64,000 bases of DNA from a bacterium (GTDB taxonomy: Bacteria; Patescibacteriota; Saccharimonadia; Saccharimonadales; UBA4665): positions 372,001 to 436,000 of the forward strand of contig JAJZMX010000004.1 of the NCBI GenBank assembly GCA_021848145.1, written 5' to 3'. A program made the position numbers and the translations under genes. The notes under the pieces are model-generated. The model had not been told where the DNA came from. It did not search any database and was given only the letters and a program-made list of their open reading frames with translations. Positions 44,035 to 53,288 of the stretch are shown in pieces (position 1 is the stretch's first letter; each line of letters begins with the position of its first letter).

Positions 44035-44401
44035 AGATAACCAACAAATAGTTGACTTATACAGCACTGTTTTAAAAAAAGAAAACTACGACCTAGATAT
44101 AGCTACTACAGTCGATCAAGCACTAGAGAAAGCTAAGAGTTTCAATCCAGATATCGTACTATTGGACATAATGTTGCCCGGTGGCCGGAGTGGTTTAGAG
44201 GCATTAATGATCCTAAGAACTGATCCAAACTATGGATGTACAGATAAATACATATTAATGATTACAAACCTCGGTATTAATGATGAACTAGAAAAAGCCT
44301 GGAAAGAATATGCTGATGGCTACATAGTAAAGGCAGAAATAGTACCCCATGATCTATTAAAAATTATTGATTCTCTAAACTCCGACAAAAATTCTCAATA
44401 G
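44003..44401 (+). CDS. single-domain response regulator
   Basis: 132 aa from ATG 44003 (ATG 43961 also possible). Stand-alone receiver: acidic pair in LLVEDNQQ, phospho-acceptor Asp in IVLLDIML (about residue 52), Thr in LMITN, Lys in YIVKAEI. No output domain, so it acts by protein contacts or in a phosphorelay. Overlaps the histidine kinase by 32 bases. Confidence 0.9.
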   Translation: MAGLQKILLVEDNQQIVDLYSTVLKKENYDLDIATTVDQALEKAKSFNPDIVLLDIMLPGGRSGLEALMILRTDPNYGCTDKYILMITNLGINDELEKAWKEYADGYIVKAEIVPHDLLKIIDSLNSDKNSQ

Positions 44402-44665
44402 TTAAGTGCAAGGTGTCATACGATCTAAATGAATTAAATTTGCTGGCCTTAAGCATAATATTTATATTTGAATTGGGGTCATATAGTTTAATGAATGATA
44501 AGGCTGAAAAACATAAAACCGAGATATTGCATATACCTAGTAATGGCACTACTTATTGCTGGCTGCTATTCGTTCTTATTAATCGCGGGGAACATCAGCG
44601 GTCGGTTAATATTTCACTGAACAAAGAAATATCTACCATAAACAGCAACTACTTCTCTAATAACA

Positions 44666-45180
44666 GTGGCATTTATTGATGAAGAAATGCGGTGGCAAAA
44701 TACTATAGATTCTCAAGGCGAAACTATAAACGTACGAATTCCAAATAATGTAGGCTTCTGGATTCGAGACGATTATTCACAGCTAGTCTTTGTGGCTGAG
44801 GTCTATGAAGAAACTGCGATAGATATTGTAAATAACTTAGCCAGAGAAGCAATAATTCCAAAACTTGGACGATTAGGGTAGATTGGAGCATATCAACTCC
44901 AGGTAAATTAGCTTTAGCTGGGTTTGGCGCCCATGAAGCTTTCATAAATAACATTGGTGGTGGTTCCTTAGATGTATTGGGTGTTTTAGGTATTGCATAT
45001 GCAGCCACACAAGTTCAAGAATACTTAAGACGGCTTCTAGTTGGATTAAGACACTTATACCATTAACGCAAAAATGGCTTTACTCCTTCAGCTCAAAGTA
45101 CAGCGAGAATTCGCAAAAAAATCTTAGATAAAGGCAACCGGTTTCGAACTCAGATTCTAGCTTCGGGTTTAATCATTTAA
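44666..45180 (+). pseudogene. decayed gene (frameshift and nonsense), family unknown
   Basis: A 71-residue frame (GTG 44666 to TAG 44881: IPNNVGFWIRDDY, NNLAREAIIP) ends where another frame continues with coding character (LALAGFGAHEAF, then GGGSLDVLGVLGIAYAA, EYLRRLLVGLRHLYH). A TAA at 45064 interrupts, and the same frame reads on as NGFTPSAQSTARIRKKIL to TAA at 45180. Together these look like one gene of about 170 aa broken by a frameshift near 44870 and one nonsense codon. Alternatively two short genes. Not recognised. Confidence 0.45.
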
Positions 45181-46852
45181 ATTGAAAAGACTTGAGTGTT
45201 TTAGGCTCAGATGGGCTTAAGTTCTGCTTGTCTAATGGAACCTCAAGGTAAAATGTCGACCCTTTGTTTATCTCGCTATCAAACCAAACCTTACCTCCAA
45301 TTGAATCAGATAACTTTCTTACTATATAAAGTCCCAAACCCATGCCTTTTGTTTGTTCAGTTAGGTAATCCTCTGAACGATAATATTTACTGAATATTCG
45401 CTGTTTATCTGACGTTCCTATGCCACTCCCTGTATCTATTACCGTAAAAATAACACTTGAACTGTTTTTATTTTTGCTAACTTTAATTTCAACATGCCCC
45501 TTATTTGTGTGTTTTATAGCATTATCTAAATAATTAGTAAGGATCTCAGAAATTATGATCCTTACAGTATATATAGATTCTACTGACTGAATCCTCATCT
45601 TGAGTTTGATATTTTTTTTCTTCGCCAAGGGATTAAACTTCTCATAGAGTTGGTCTAAAAGCTTATTAACATCAACATCTTCATGGACAAGTTGAAAGTC
45701 GCCAATTTCAACCTCAGATAACCTACCAAGCTTCATTGCAATTTCCGCCAATAGACCGACCTCTTCGTACGCTTTTTTAAGAACTAAAGCGATTTGAGGC
45801 TGTACTTCGCCTATAAATCCCCTATTTGTTGCCATCGATAAAGCGCCCTCAATGACTGCTATAGGGTTCCTAAGCTCATCTGAAGTAATGGCGATAAACT
45901 CATCCCTTTCCTTGTCTAGTGATCTCTCTTTGGTGATATCGCGAAAAATTACAATGTAATCGTTTTTATATTCTTCAGTATCGGATTTAATTTTCGAGAT
46001 ATCTATTGATAAATCTAATCTTTCACCATGGCTTGTATTGAAATGCAGATCTTCAATTTTTGTTATCGATTTCATCATGTCTACACGGTCTAGTAGGGAA
46101 ACTGGCTGGTTGCCATTATCATAAAACTGGAGCGAACTTGATAACTTACTGTTTACAATACTGCTTTTAAAGCCAAATAACTTAACGGCAGCTTTGTTGT
46201 AGAACAATACCTTAGAGCTGCTATTAATAGCTATAACAGAATCTGACATGCTATCTATTAGGGCTGCTAACCTGTCTCTTTCAGCCTCGACCTGTTCACT
46301 GACTTTCATATACTCACTTCTAATTCGAGCTTCTAGCTTACCTGCTTGATTAACAATGCCCCCAAAAAAGAATGCTAATGCAACTAGAAAATATGGATAA
46401 TATCCAGCGTAAGGCACGTTAGGGTTGCCGTTCTTGATTGTCGATACAATTACAGCGAACGTAAACAATAAAATGCTGACTAGAAATGCCTTATTGCCTC
46501 GGTAGTAAATGTTATAAAAGAACACCGGGGGAACTAAAAATATAAATGGACTAAACAATGGTTCGTACCAAATAAGAATAACGTAGATTGTAACGTTATA
46601 GACAAAAAGGCCTGCTAATCCTCCGCTATTTAGGTACTTATTGTTTGCGAATCTTGGAACCTTAAGTAATCCAAGTAAACCTAATACCATTAAAGCAACT
46701 ATTACAAGGCCTATAGGGCTTGTCTTATGCCATCCGGATGTCATAACATAAAAAACAATTGCCGAAAACAGTATCGATAGCGTAAACACGAATGAAAGAT
46801 TATCTTTTGAGTTTTGATAATGAAAGTGTTTTACGCTGTATTCTGGTAACAT
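45173..46852 (-). CDS. membrane histidine-kinase-like protein lacking the phospho-acceptor His
   Basis: 559 aa. Five or six N-terminal transmembrane helices (residues 20-165), a short coiled linker, a PAS domain (about 195-310, DSMSDSVIAINSSSKVLFYN), then a HisKA-like helix, then HATPase_c with NYLDNAIKHT, DTGSGIG and GMGLGLYIVRKL. In the HisKA box the usual S-H-E-L-R-x-P reads TSDELRNP: the phosphorylated His is Asp (codon GAT). ATP-site residues look intact. It may be a pseudokinase, a phosphatase, or a kinase acting on a partner. Confidence 0.88.
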   Translation of the reverse strand: MLPEYSVKHFHYQNSKDNLSFVFTLSILFSAIVFYVMTSGWHKTSPIGLVIVALMVLGLLGLLKVPRFANNKYLNSGGLAGLFVYNVTIYVILIWYEPLFSPFIFLVPPVFFYNIYYRGNKAFLVSILLFTFAVIVSTIKNGNPNVPYAGYYPYFLVALAFFFGGIVNQAGKLEARIRSEYMKVSEQVEAERDRLAALIDSMSDSVIAINSSSKVLFYNKAAVKLFGFKSSIVNSKLSSSLQFYDNGNQPVSLLDRVDMMKSITKIEDLHFNTSHGERLDLSIDISKIKSDTEEYKNDYIVIFRDITKERSLDKERDEFIAITSDELRNPIAVIEGALSMATNRGFIGEVQPQIALVLKKAYEEVGLLAEIAMKLGRLSEVEIGDFQLVHEDVDVNKLLDQLYEKFNPLAKKKNIKLKMRIQSVESIYTVRIIISEILTNYLDNAIKHTNKGHVEIKVSKNKNSSSVIFTVIDTGSGIGTSDKQRIFSKYYRSEDYLTEQTKGMGLGLYIVRKLSDSIGGKVWFDSEINKGSTFYLEVPLDKQNLSPSEPKTLKSFQFK

Positions 46853-47020
46853 AAGTTTTTATGCTTTTGACATAATTATAACAACTAAACGGTATAATTG
46901 TTTAATAAATACTTTTGTAGTTTACGAGCCTTGTCCGTTGCACTAAATAATTAATAAATTCCGTGTAATTAGTTATTAGCATAAGGAAAAATTGAGAAAT
47001 CCATAACTATTAAAACTACA

Positions 47021-47170
47021 ATGAATATTGGACGACCTAGTCTGTCAGAATATTTCAGTAAACCCATTATTCTGAACAACCTATATGATACCCTTGAGGA
47101 AATTATAGAAAAATATGAGTTCATGCATCATTACCTAAAAAATCGATCTGTCACCAGTAGAATTTGTTAA
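47021..47170 (+). CDS. 49-aa ORF resembling the end of a receiver domain
   Basis: MNIGRPSLSEYFSKPIILNN followed by LYDTLEEIIEKY matches the final strand-Lys-Pro-helix of response-regulator receivers (usual form YLxKPxxxxxL). It could be a remnant of a receiver gene once next to the second histidine kinase, or a short real gene. No clear ribosome site. Confidence 0.35.
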   Translation: MNIGRPSLSEYFSKPIILNNLYDTLEEIIEKYEFMHHYLKNRSVTSRIC

Positions 47171-47196
47171 TGTTGCTATGAAGTTTACCTAGTAAT

Positions 47197-48000
47197 CTAA
47201 GACCTTACTTTAATAAAACTTGAGGTCATGGCTAGAGCATAGCCTACAGCTGCCCTATCGAGGGACATCCCGTAGAAAAGGGATTGCCTAGAGCGAGCTA
47301 ATACATCCTTAAGGCTTTCTGATGAATCGTGCAATATCTGGTCTTCATAATTTTTCTGTATAAGATTAGTATTAAATATTAACGGCCCCATCGCCGCTAT
47401 AATAATCTCGCCCAGTGCAACATCATGACCACTAATCGGAGGTATCGATCCAAATATTCCGTAATACATTGAGGCACTTAAAATTTTTTTAGTATCAATA
47501 TTTGCATCTATGCATGCATTACGGAGTCCAGTGCGCAGTGCTTTGTTTAAGAACTTCGCTCTGGCATATGGGTCAACTAGCCCTTTGTCATACTCGTCGC
47601 CACTTTCTCTAATCCTTTCGTCTGATTCGTTAGTGTTAACTTCTATGACTACCTTAGGTCTGTCAAATATAGTTACTGGCGTGGGATAAGTTACATTGCA
47701 ACCTGACAAGTCCTGTTTATGTTTTTTTAGTTTACCGCTAAAAGTTCCCGCCCCAGAAGAGTCAATGCCAGTAATATCGTAATCATAACTACTCACATCT
47801 CCCTTAATACCAACTACACTAATCGATCCTAGCATTGCTGCCTTTCTGACTCTCTGTATCGCACGCAAATAAACTTCCAACTGTTCCTGGTCAAAACCAA
47901 CTGGAAACATCAACTCGCCGAATACAATTTCGTCGGTGTATCTAGGTACTTCCGGTAGAGGCACTTTAACAGGTAATCTATCACTCATGTGTTTAAACAT
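47197..48000 (-). CDS. unknown 267-aa protein
   Basis: Not recognised. The ATG at 48000 (MFKHMSDRLPVKVPLPEVP) is preferred to the TTG at 48033; ATG 47988 is also possible. Soluble, mixed alpha/beta. Asp/Tyr-rich part SSYDYDITGID, a VVIEVNTNESD strand and a Gly-rich C-terminal half (SIPPISGHDVALGEI). Divergent from the PLD gene 113 bases away. Confidence 0.55.
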   Translation of the reverse strand: MFKHMSDRLPVKVPLPEVPRYTDEIVFGELMFPVGFDQEQLEVYLRAIQRVRKAAMLGSISVVGIKGDVSSYDYDITGIDSSGAGTFSGKLKKHKQDLSGCNVTYPTPVTIFDRPKVVIEVNTNESDERIRESGDEYDKGLVDPYARAKFLNKALRTGLRNACIDANIDTKKILSASMYYGIFGSIPPISGHDVALGEIIIAAMGPLIFNTNLIQKNYEDQILHDSSESLKDVLARSRQSLFYGMSLDRAAVGYALAMTSSFIKVRS

Positions 48001-48112
48001 ATTGTGCCATGATGATATATGATTAACAAGCAATAGGACTTTAAAGTGTATGCACTCAAGTGCTATTATTAAATAAGCATGGCAAAAAGAATCTGTCTTT
48101 TAGGCGCCTCTA

Positions 48113-49141
48113 ATGTATAGTCAAATGGGAGCAATAAAAAATAGTTCCACAATTAAACTAAAAGAACAATCATCCTTAGTTAATAACTACCCTTTAGTTT
48201 TACTAACAGCCCAACAATACTACAAAGAGCTAATTAACGAGTTTGAGTTCGCTACTAGCAGAATAAAACTATGTACTATGAATATAACTTTCGGCAGCTT
48301 AATGGATTCACTTCATGCTCGACTAATTAATGCCCTAAAAAGAGGAGTGTCAGTAGAACTTGTTATAGATAAGTATAGCCTCTTCAGATTTAAAGAAGGT
48401 GAGGCTTTAAATTTTAAACATAAATCTATAACCATTAAAAGGCTTAATGAACTAAAAATAAATGGTGCAAAAGTTAGGATTATAGGTAGTATCGGGCTAA
48501 ACCCTTTTGCTCACCGCATGCACACTAAACTAACTATTATTGATAATACCTTGTACGGGTTTGGGGGCATTAACTTCGAAGAAGACGCATTTTCAAGTAA
48601 TGACATTATGTTTAAACTTACAGACAAAAAATTTTTAGTTCCAGCTTTAAGCGTTCTTGAAGCAATTAAAAGAGGAGACATGGGGAATAGTGAGATAGAA
48701 ATATCCTCTAACTATTCAATTTTAGTAGATGGAGGTAAACCAAAAGATTCAATCATTTATAAACGTGCTTGTGATCTAGCTAAAAGTTCAAGAGACATCT
48801 TTTTATCGTCCAGGATGTGCCCAAGTGGAGTACTAGGTAATATTATTAAGGCAAACGAGGGCGTTTGCTATTTTAACCGGCCTTCTCTCGCCTCTTTCCC
48901 TACCAATATATCTATAGTTCTTGACCAGCTAAAAACCGGGATAGATAACAAATACAAAGGCGATAGGTTTCTGCATTCAAAATTCATTCTGTTTAAAAAT
49001 AGCGATGGAACAAAGTCATTTTTATGCGGATCTAATAATTTTAATTGGCGTGGAGTCAAATATGGCACAAAAGAGATTGCCATTTATTCCAAAGACGTAA
49101 ATGTATGGAATAGTCTATATGACTATATGATTAAGCTTTGA
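48113..49141 (+). CDS. phospholipase D family protein, two HKD motifs
   Basis: 342 aa. Motif 1 is HRMHTKLTIIDNTLYGFGGINF (H-x-K-x4-D, about residue 139) and motif 2 is FLHSKFILFKNSDG with CGSNNFNW following (about residue 285). The bi-lobed layout with both HKDs fits cardiolipin-synthase-like or PLD nuclease-like enzymes. No transmembrane helix, unlike typical bacterial cardiolipin synthases, so it acts at the membrane surface or on nucleic acid. A second, single-HKD PLD protein lies on the island at 17.8-18.3 kb. Confidence 0.85.
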   Translation: MYSQMGAIKNSSTIKLKEQSSLVNNYPLVLLTAQQYYKELINEFEFATSRIKLCTMNITFGSLMDSLHARLINALKRGVSVELVIDKYSLFRFKEGEALNFKHKSITIKRLNELKINGAKVRIIGSIGLNPFAHRMHTKLTIIDNTLYGFGGINFEEDAFSSNDIMFKLTDKKFLVPALSVLEAIKRGDMGNSEIEISSNYSILVDGGKPKDSIIYKRACDLAKSSRDIFLSSRMCPSGVLGNIIKANEGVCYFNRPSLASFPTNISIVLDQLKTGIDNKYKGDRFLHSKFILFKNSDGTKSFLCGSNNFNWRGVKYGTKEIAIYSKDVNVWNSLYDYMIKL

Positions 49142-49143
49142 GT

Positions 49144-49848
49144 CTATTCGTCTATACTCTTAGGTTCAATAGGCCTCGGTTTTAAGCTTTTATTTGACCT
49201 ATTTACCATTTGTGTAAGGTTTGCTAAAAGCGATAACATACTCCCGTTGATTCCAATTAAGATAAGATCATGGTTATCCAGATTAATGCCTATCCCACAA
49301 ACCGTTAAAAAACCTATCGTAGCGGCCATGCCGTAAGTAAATAAACCACGTTCTTGCTTAGATTCTATGTCTTGTAATAATTGATCTATATCCCCATCAC
49401 CGTAAGTTTCTTCAAAAGCTTTTCTAAATACGTCAATTTTAGGATGCTTACGGGAATATGGATATGGAAACTTGCCGTCTTCAATCGCAGGACACCATTC
49501 ACCCGTACATTTATTTCTAAAAGAGACTACTTCAGGCCCAAGGCAAGCATTAATTCTAGAAGGTGTATCTGGATAGTGAAGGTCAACAAAAGGGTCTGAT
49601 CGATTATCCCAATTGTGGGAATCTATCATTTGGGTCACAGTAATTGGTGACTCTCTCCTTCTGATTAAAGATCTGTCAATAAAAGTCATGGAAATTGGAT
49701 ATACTTCATTTTGACAGAAACCTCGCATGGGACAATCTTCACAAAATTCCGGCATGAATATGTTATATGCCCTATGGCGATAATTATCAATTATTAGAAG
49801 CATTAATTCATAAAAGAGAATAGACAAAAGGGATATACTAAAATTCAT
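49144..49848 (-). CDS. Cys-rich protein with C-terminal membrane hairpin, unknown
   Basis: 234 aa (an internal ATG giving MPEFCEDCPMRG is an alternative start). Cys clusters: CEDCPMRGFC near residue 36 and CTGEWC near residue 113, with one more at NACLG; these could hold an iron-sulfur cluster or zinc. Two hydrophobic helices near residues 170-215 (GMAATIGFLTVCGIGI, and a second). Basic C-terminal tail. Not recognised. Ends two bases from the PLD gene end. Confidence 0.55.
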   Translation of the reverse strand: MNFSISLLSILFYELMLLIIDNYRHRAYNIFMPEFCEDCPMRGFCQNEVYPISMTFIDRSLIRRRESPITVTQMIDSHNWDNRSDPFVDLHYPDTPSRINACLGPEVVSFRNKCTGEWCPAIEDGKFPYPYSRKHPKIDVFRKAFEETYGDGDIDQLLQDIESKQERGLFTYGMAATIGFLTVCGIGINLDNHDLILIGINGSMLSLLANLTQMVNRSNKSLKPRPIEPKSIDE

Positions 49849-49855
49849 AACTATT

Positions 49856-50107
49856 ATGGAAGGTATAAGGAATAACGAATTTGATTATGAGTGGGAGGAA
49901 ACTATAGATATATTATCTTTACCTGGTTATTACATATTTGAAGGAATTCATAATGCTCAATCAGAACTAGATAGTTACTATAGGGAATCTACTGAGCCGT
50001 TATGGAAAAAGACTGGCAGAATGCTTTTACGTACTATGAATGATAACTTTAAGCAAAAGCCAATAGGGATTTCTTTGTCTAGAAATAAGCTTCTAAGGAA
50101 CGTATAA
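49856..50107 (+). CDS. unknown 83-aa protein
   Basis: Not recognised. Acidic N-terminal half (NNEFDYEWEETIDIL), basic C-terminal half, no membrane segment. Starts seven bases from the divergent Cys-rich gene, which leaves little room for a promoter, so it may be read from within that gene. Moderate coding character only. Confidence 0.4.
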   Translation: MEGIRNNEFDYEWEETIDILSLPGYYIFEGIHNAQSELDSYYRESTEPLWKKTGRMLLRTMNDNFKQKPIGISLSRNKLLRNV

Positions 50108-50221
50108 GCAATTAAAGGAATCTGATAAGCCAGAAATAAAATGCTAATTCATAAATAGTTTTTGCTTGCAAATATGCAAGAATCCTATACCAAATTAAGA
50201 GGCTTGCCTATTAGATCTTAG

Positions 50222-51379
50222 TTAGCGCTCAGGTAAATAATCTGAAGCAATATTTTGATCACCTAAAACTGCCTGAAATAATCTGTTTGTGCCATTACGG
50301 AATGATCCTGCTGCCATTTGAAGATAATACTCCCACATTCGCTTGAACCTAGAATCATATTTTTGGTTGCCTTTTTCATCCATCACAGTTGCCAATTCAG
50401 GCCATGCCGCTTGAAAGTTAGCATTCCAGGCCATTAAGGTGTGATCATAGTTAGGTCCTAAATCCTGCCAGTCAATAATGTCTATGCTTCTCCTGGATTT
50501 ATTTTCAATTAGTTTTCTTGATGGAATATAACCGCCTGGAAATATATATTTTTCTATCCAGGGATCTTCAAAATATCGGGTTTTAGGAGCACCAATAGTA
50601 TGCAGTAGACTAATCCCATTGGTTGCAAGCAGTTCGCGTGTCTTACCAAAGAAGTCACGGTAATTTTTACGACCAACATGTTCAAACATCCCAACTGAAA
50701 CTACTCGGTCAAATTTCTCATTTTCAATCTGTCGCCAATCAGTTACCCGAATATCGATTTCAGGCGCCTTCGCCTTAATATAGTCTGCTTGGTTAGTTGC
50801 CGGAGTAATTCCTACGGCCTCCACATCGTATTTATCTGTGGCATAGCGTAGTAATCCGCCCCAACCACAACCGATGTCTAATAGCTTCATCCCAGATTTT
50901 AATTTAAGTTTGCGACAAATTAAATCAAACTTTGCGAGCTGAGCATCGTCTAAGTTATCTGCCTTAGTCTCGCTGCCATACTGCCAATAGGCGCAACTAT
51001 ATGCCATAGTTTCACCAAGCATTGCCTCATACAGTTCGTTCCCAATATTGTAATGGTGTTCAGCATTTGCAGTCGCCTTATGAGTCGATTGACGGTTAAT
51101 AATTTGATTTAATAATATAACTCTTGCTAGGAATAAACCCCCCTGCCTTTTAATTTGAGAACTTGGGGCACCTACTTTTTCTGAAAGAATGTCCAGACGT
51201 TTACAGTCCCAGTAACCATTCATATATGCCTCACCCGCCCCCAAGGTGCCGGTTTTTGCAATCAAATCAAAAGTACGGCTATCTTTTACCTGTGGATCCC
51301 AGTCTGCTTCTCCGCCTATCGTGCATCCAACCTGTTCAAGAATTCTACTAATTTTTACTTCTGCATTATTACTTCGCAT
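50222..51379 (-). CDS. cfa: cyclopropane-fatty-acyl-phospholipid synthase
   Basis: 385 aa, E. coli Cfa-like length. Opening region with GEAYMNGYWDC, HYNIGNELYEAML, then the SAM site MKLLDIGCGWGGLLRYA (about residue 168), VSVGMFEHVGRKNY, YIFPGGYIPS near residue 290, and RMWEYYLQMAAGSFRNG at the end. These are the complete Cfa/CmaS signatures. It uses SAM to add a methylene bridge to unsaturated lipid chains, changing membrane properties under stress. Single gene. Its SAM need links it to the MetK in the biosynthetic locus. Confidence 0.95.
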   Translation of the reverse strand: MRSNNAEVKISRILEQVGCTIGGEADWDPQVKDSRTFDLIAKTGTLGAGEAYMNGYWDCKRLDILSEKVGAPSSQIKRQGGLFLARVILLNQIINRQSTHKATANAEHHYNIGNELYEAMLGETMAYSCAYWQYGSETKADNLDDAQLAKFDLICRKLKLKSGMKLLDIGCGWGGLLRYATDKYDVEAVGITPATNQADYIKAKAPEIDIRVTDWRQIENEKFDRVVSVGMFEHVGRKNYRDFFGKTRELLATNGISLLHTIGAPKTRYFEDPWIEKYIFPGGYIPSRKLIENKSRRSIDIIDWQDLGPNYDHTLMAWNANFQAAWPELATVMDEKGNQKYDSRFKRMWEYYLQMAAGSFRNGTNRLFQAVLGDQNIASDYLPER

Positions 51380-51540
51380 ATATTGTCCCCAAAAAACAGA
51401 TATCTAATATATTTTAATCCACTCATAATATTTTAAAAAAAAATATTTTATTTTAAAATATTAATCAAACAGAAAATATTCAAGATTTTTTTGGATAAAA
51501 ATTACATTTATAAAGCAATAACCATAGAATTAGATCTAGC

Positions 51541-51942
51541 ATGCCAATAAATGATATGGATAATACATTACATGTAACCGAAGCTTTCACTAAAGAGCCT
51601 GGGCTCAATGATAGGTTAATTCAGTTAAGTGAATACATACTTAGAACCTGTCAAATACTTAGGGTTATTGACGGATCTGGTAGACACGTTGAATGGGACG
51701 AAAACAACAACCCCAAATTATCGATAAGTGCAGAGGTCGTAGAACTTCCAAACGATAATAAAGCTTTAAAAGTTGTATCATCAGTAATGAAAGTTGAATA
51801 TCCTGACATTGGATATTCACTAAAGGTAAGTCGAAAGTTTAAGAGTAATGTATTAGATGATGGGGACCAAATAGGCCTAAGAGTTCTAGAAGGTTTTTCA
51901 AAACATTACAAAAGAACTAGAAACTGTTCTGTTATTTTTTAA
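51541..51942 (+). CDS. unknown 133-aa protein
   Basis: Not recognised. Soluble, mainly beta in its second half (EVVELPNDNKALKVVSSVM, GYSLKVSRKF). TAGAAT (51525-51530) lies ten bases before ATG, a probable leaderless start. It leads a run of three small same-strand genes. Confidence 0.55.
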   Translation: MPINDMDNTLHVTEAFTKEPGLNDRLIQLSEYILRTCQILRVIDGSGRHVEWDENNNPKLSISAEVVELPNDNKALKVVSSVMKVEYPDIGYSLKVSRKFKSNVLDDGDQIGLRVLEGFSKHYKRTRNCSVIF

Positions 51943-51980
51943 GCCTTGCGAATTTAAGGTGTTATCTTTTTAGTAAATAA

Positions 51981-52535
51981 ATGGAGATAGATGCAATTTA
52001 CTGTCCAGACAAACATAATCGAGTGCTGCAATGCTTTGAAAAAGTAAACCAATGCCCTGAAGGTATTAAGCGAGCAATCGATCGGGTTGTCACCAGAATT
52101 CCGAAGAATTACCTAGAAAGTGAATACTATGAAAGAGTCAGGCCATCAGGTCAAGAATATTGGTTTGAAAAATATCAAACTAACGACTTGGGCAACCTAT
52201 GGATTAGAATTACTGATGGTAGTTTCCGTCTAGAAACAACATTTCGGCTTGGTTTAAGAGGACAGTTTTTGCTTGGTGTATATAATCCAGACAGTAGTGT
52301 TACGAGCATTATGGAAATGGGAGACTACGGCCCGGGTATAGCAATACATTCAACCAGCCCAAAGGACATATTGATTTTTAGGCAATGTGATAACGATTCC
52401 GCTTTCAGGATCGGATTAAAACTCTTAGATAGTTTAGTGACCGAGTGGCTTAAACGGCGTCGAGAAGTCACCGAATATGATTTTTTGGCTCCACACACAG
52501 ATAGACAAAACCTGTTTAACGAAATTTTCAAATAA
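51981..52535 (+). CDS. unknown 184-aa protein
   Basis: Not recognised. A soluble protein with Trp/Tyr-rich strands (WFEKYQTNDLGNLWIRI, FRLETTFRLGLRGQFLLGVY) and a C-terminal helix (SLVTEWLKRRREV). Second of three genes. Spacing of 38 bases to the first and five to the third. Confidence 0.55.
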   Translation: MEIDAIYCPDKHNRVLQCFEKVNQCPEGIKRAIDRVVTRIPKNYLESEYYERVRPSGQEYWFEKYQTNDLGNLWIRITDGSFRLETTFRLGLRGQFLLGVYNPDSSVTSIMEMGDYGPGIAIHSTSPKDILIFRQCDNDSAFRIGLKLLDSLVTEWLKRRREVTEYDFLAPHTDRQNLFNEIFK

Positions 52536-52540
52536 TTATT

Positions 52541-53005
52541 ATGGGCAATCCTGAATCTGATCAGCCAATAGAAGTTAACTGCCCGCAATATTTATATAAA
52601 TTAGCTGATGAAGTTATTGAGTCCTATCAACAGTACGGGCATATTTCAAGACAGTGGTATTTAAAATTCTTGCTAGGAACAATCTTGTGCGCAGAAGATG
52701 TAGAGCTGGGGATTTTGCCTGAAGTGCTTGATTATTCGCCAGGAGATAGACTCAACAATCTGCATGACGAAGTCTTAAAATCTTCTGCTTTTGGGCACAA
52801 TTTAGAATTAGATCTTATCAGTGATATTCATCCTGCCCAATACACTACACAAAAATGGCGCAATATATCTAGATTATTATCCATAAGCTTGTATTATTCT
52901 AACGGAAGAGCGATTAGAGGCTCAATAAATAGTCTAGAGTTTATACTCAAAGGATTAGCTACAGGCGCAGTTGAAATAAGACTATCAAAAAATTATCCGG
53001 ACTAA
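52541..53005 (+). CDS. unknown 154-aa protein
   Basis: Not recognised. Mostly helical by composition (YLYKLADEVIESYQQYGH, ISRQWYLKFLLGTIL). No membrane segment. Five bases after the preceding stop, so co-transcribed with the two genes before it. A hairpin at 53031-53063 follows. Confidence 0.55.
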   Translation: MGNPESDQPIEVNCPQYLYKLADEVIESYQQYGHISRQWYLKFLLGTILCAEDVELGILPEVLDYSPGDRLNNLHDEVLKSSAFGHNLELDLISDIHPAQYTTQKWRNISRLLSISLYYSNGRAIRGSINSLEFILKGLATGAVEIRLSKNYPD

Positions 53006-53030
53006 GGTTTCGTGTCATTTAGACTTGTAG

Positions 53031-53063
53031 GGACTAGTTGGTTGGAAGCATTAACTAGAGTCC
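53031..53063 (+). terminator. hairpin after the three unknown genes
   Basis: GGACTAGTT, loop, AACTAGAGTCC: nine pairs with a two-base bulge. No U-run follows, so it is only a tentative terminator or RNA-stabilising structure. Confidence 0.3.
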
Positions 53064-53288
53064 TATTCGGTCAAGTGGCCTTAGGGCAACTATACATTTA
53101 ATCCAGTACTATTATTAATTCTATCTTCGGAAGGTTGTGGGGCAATGAAACATAAAGCCTGAAAAAACCGGAAAGTTACTGATGGCCAAAAAGCTTTATA
53201 CGGAAACAATTAACAATATTGCTACTATGTTAGCAAACAGTTAAATTCATATGCTGCAGATATTGAAAAGTTATAGTATAAGATAACT

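Noticed and set aside
44413-44679. Plus-strand ORF of 88 codons after the response regulator
   Set aside because: No ribosome site, irregular composition, and it overlaps the more convincing frame beginning at 44666.
53182-53243. 20-codon ORF before the alpha/beta hydrolase
   Set aside because: Too short to judge, no conserved sequence recognised.
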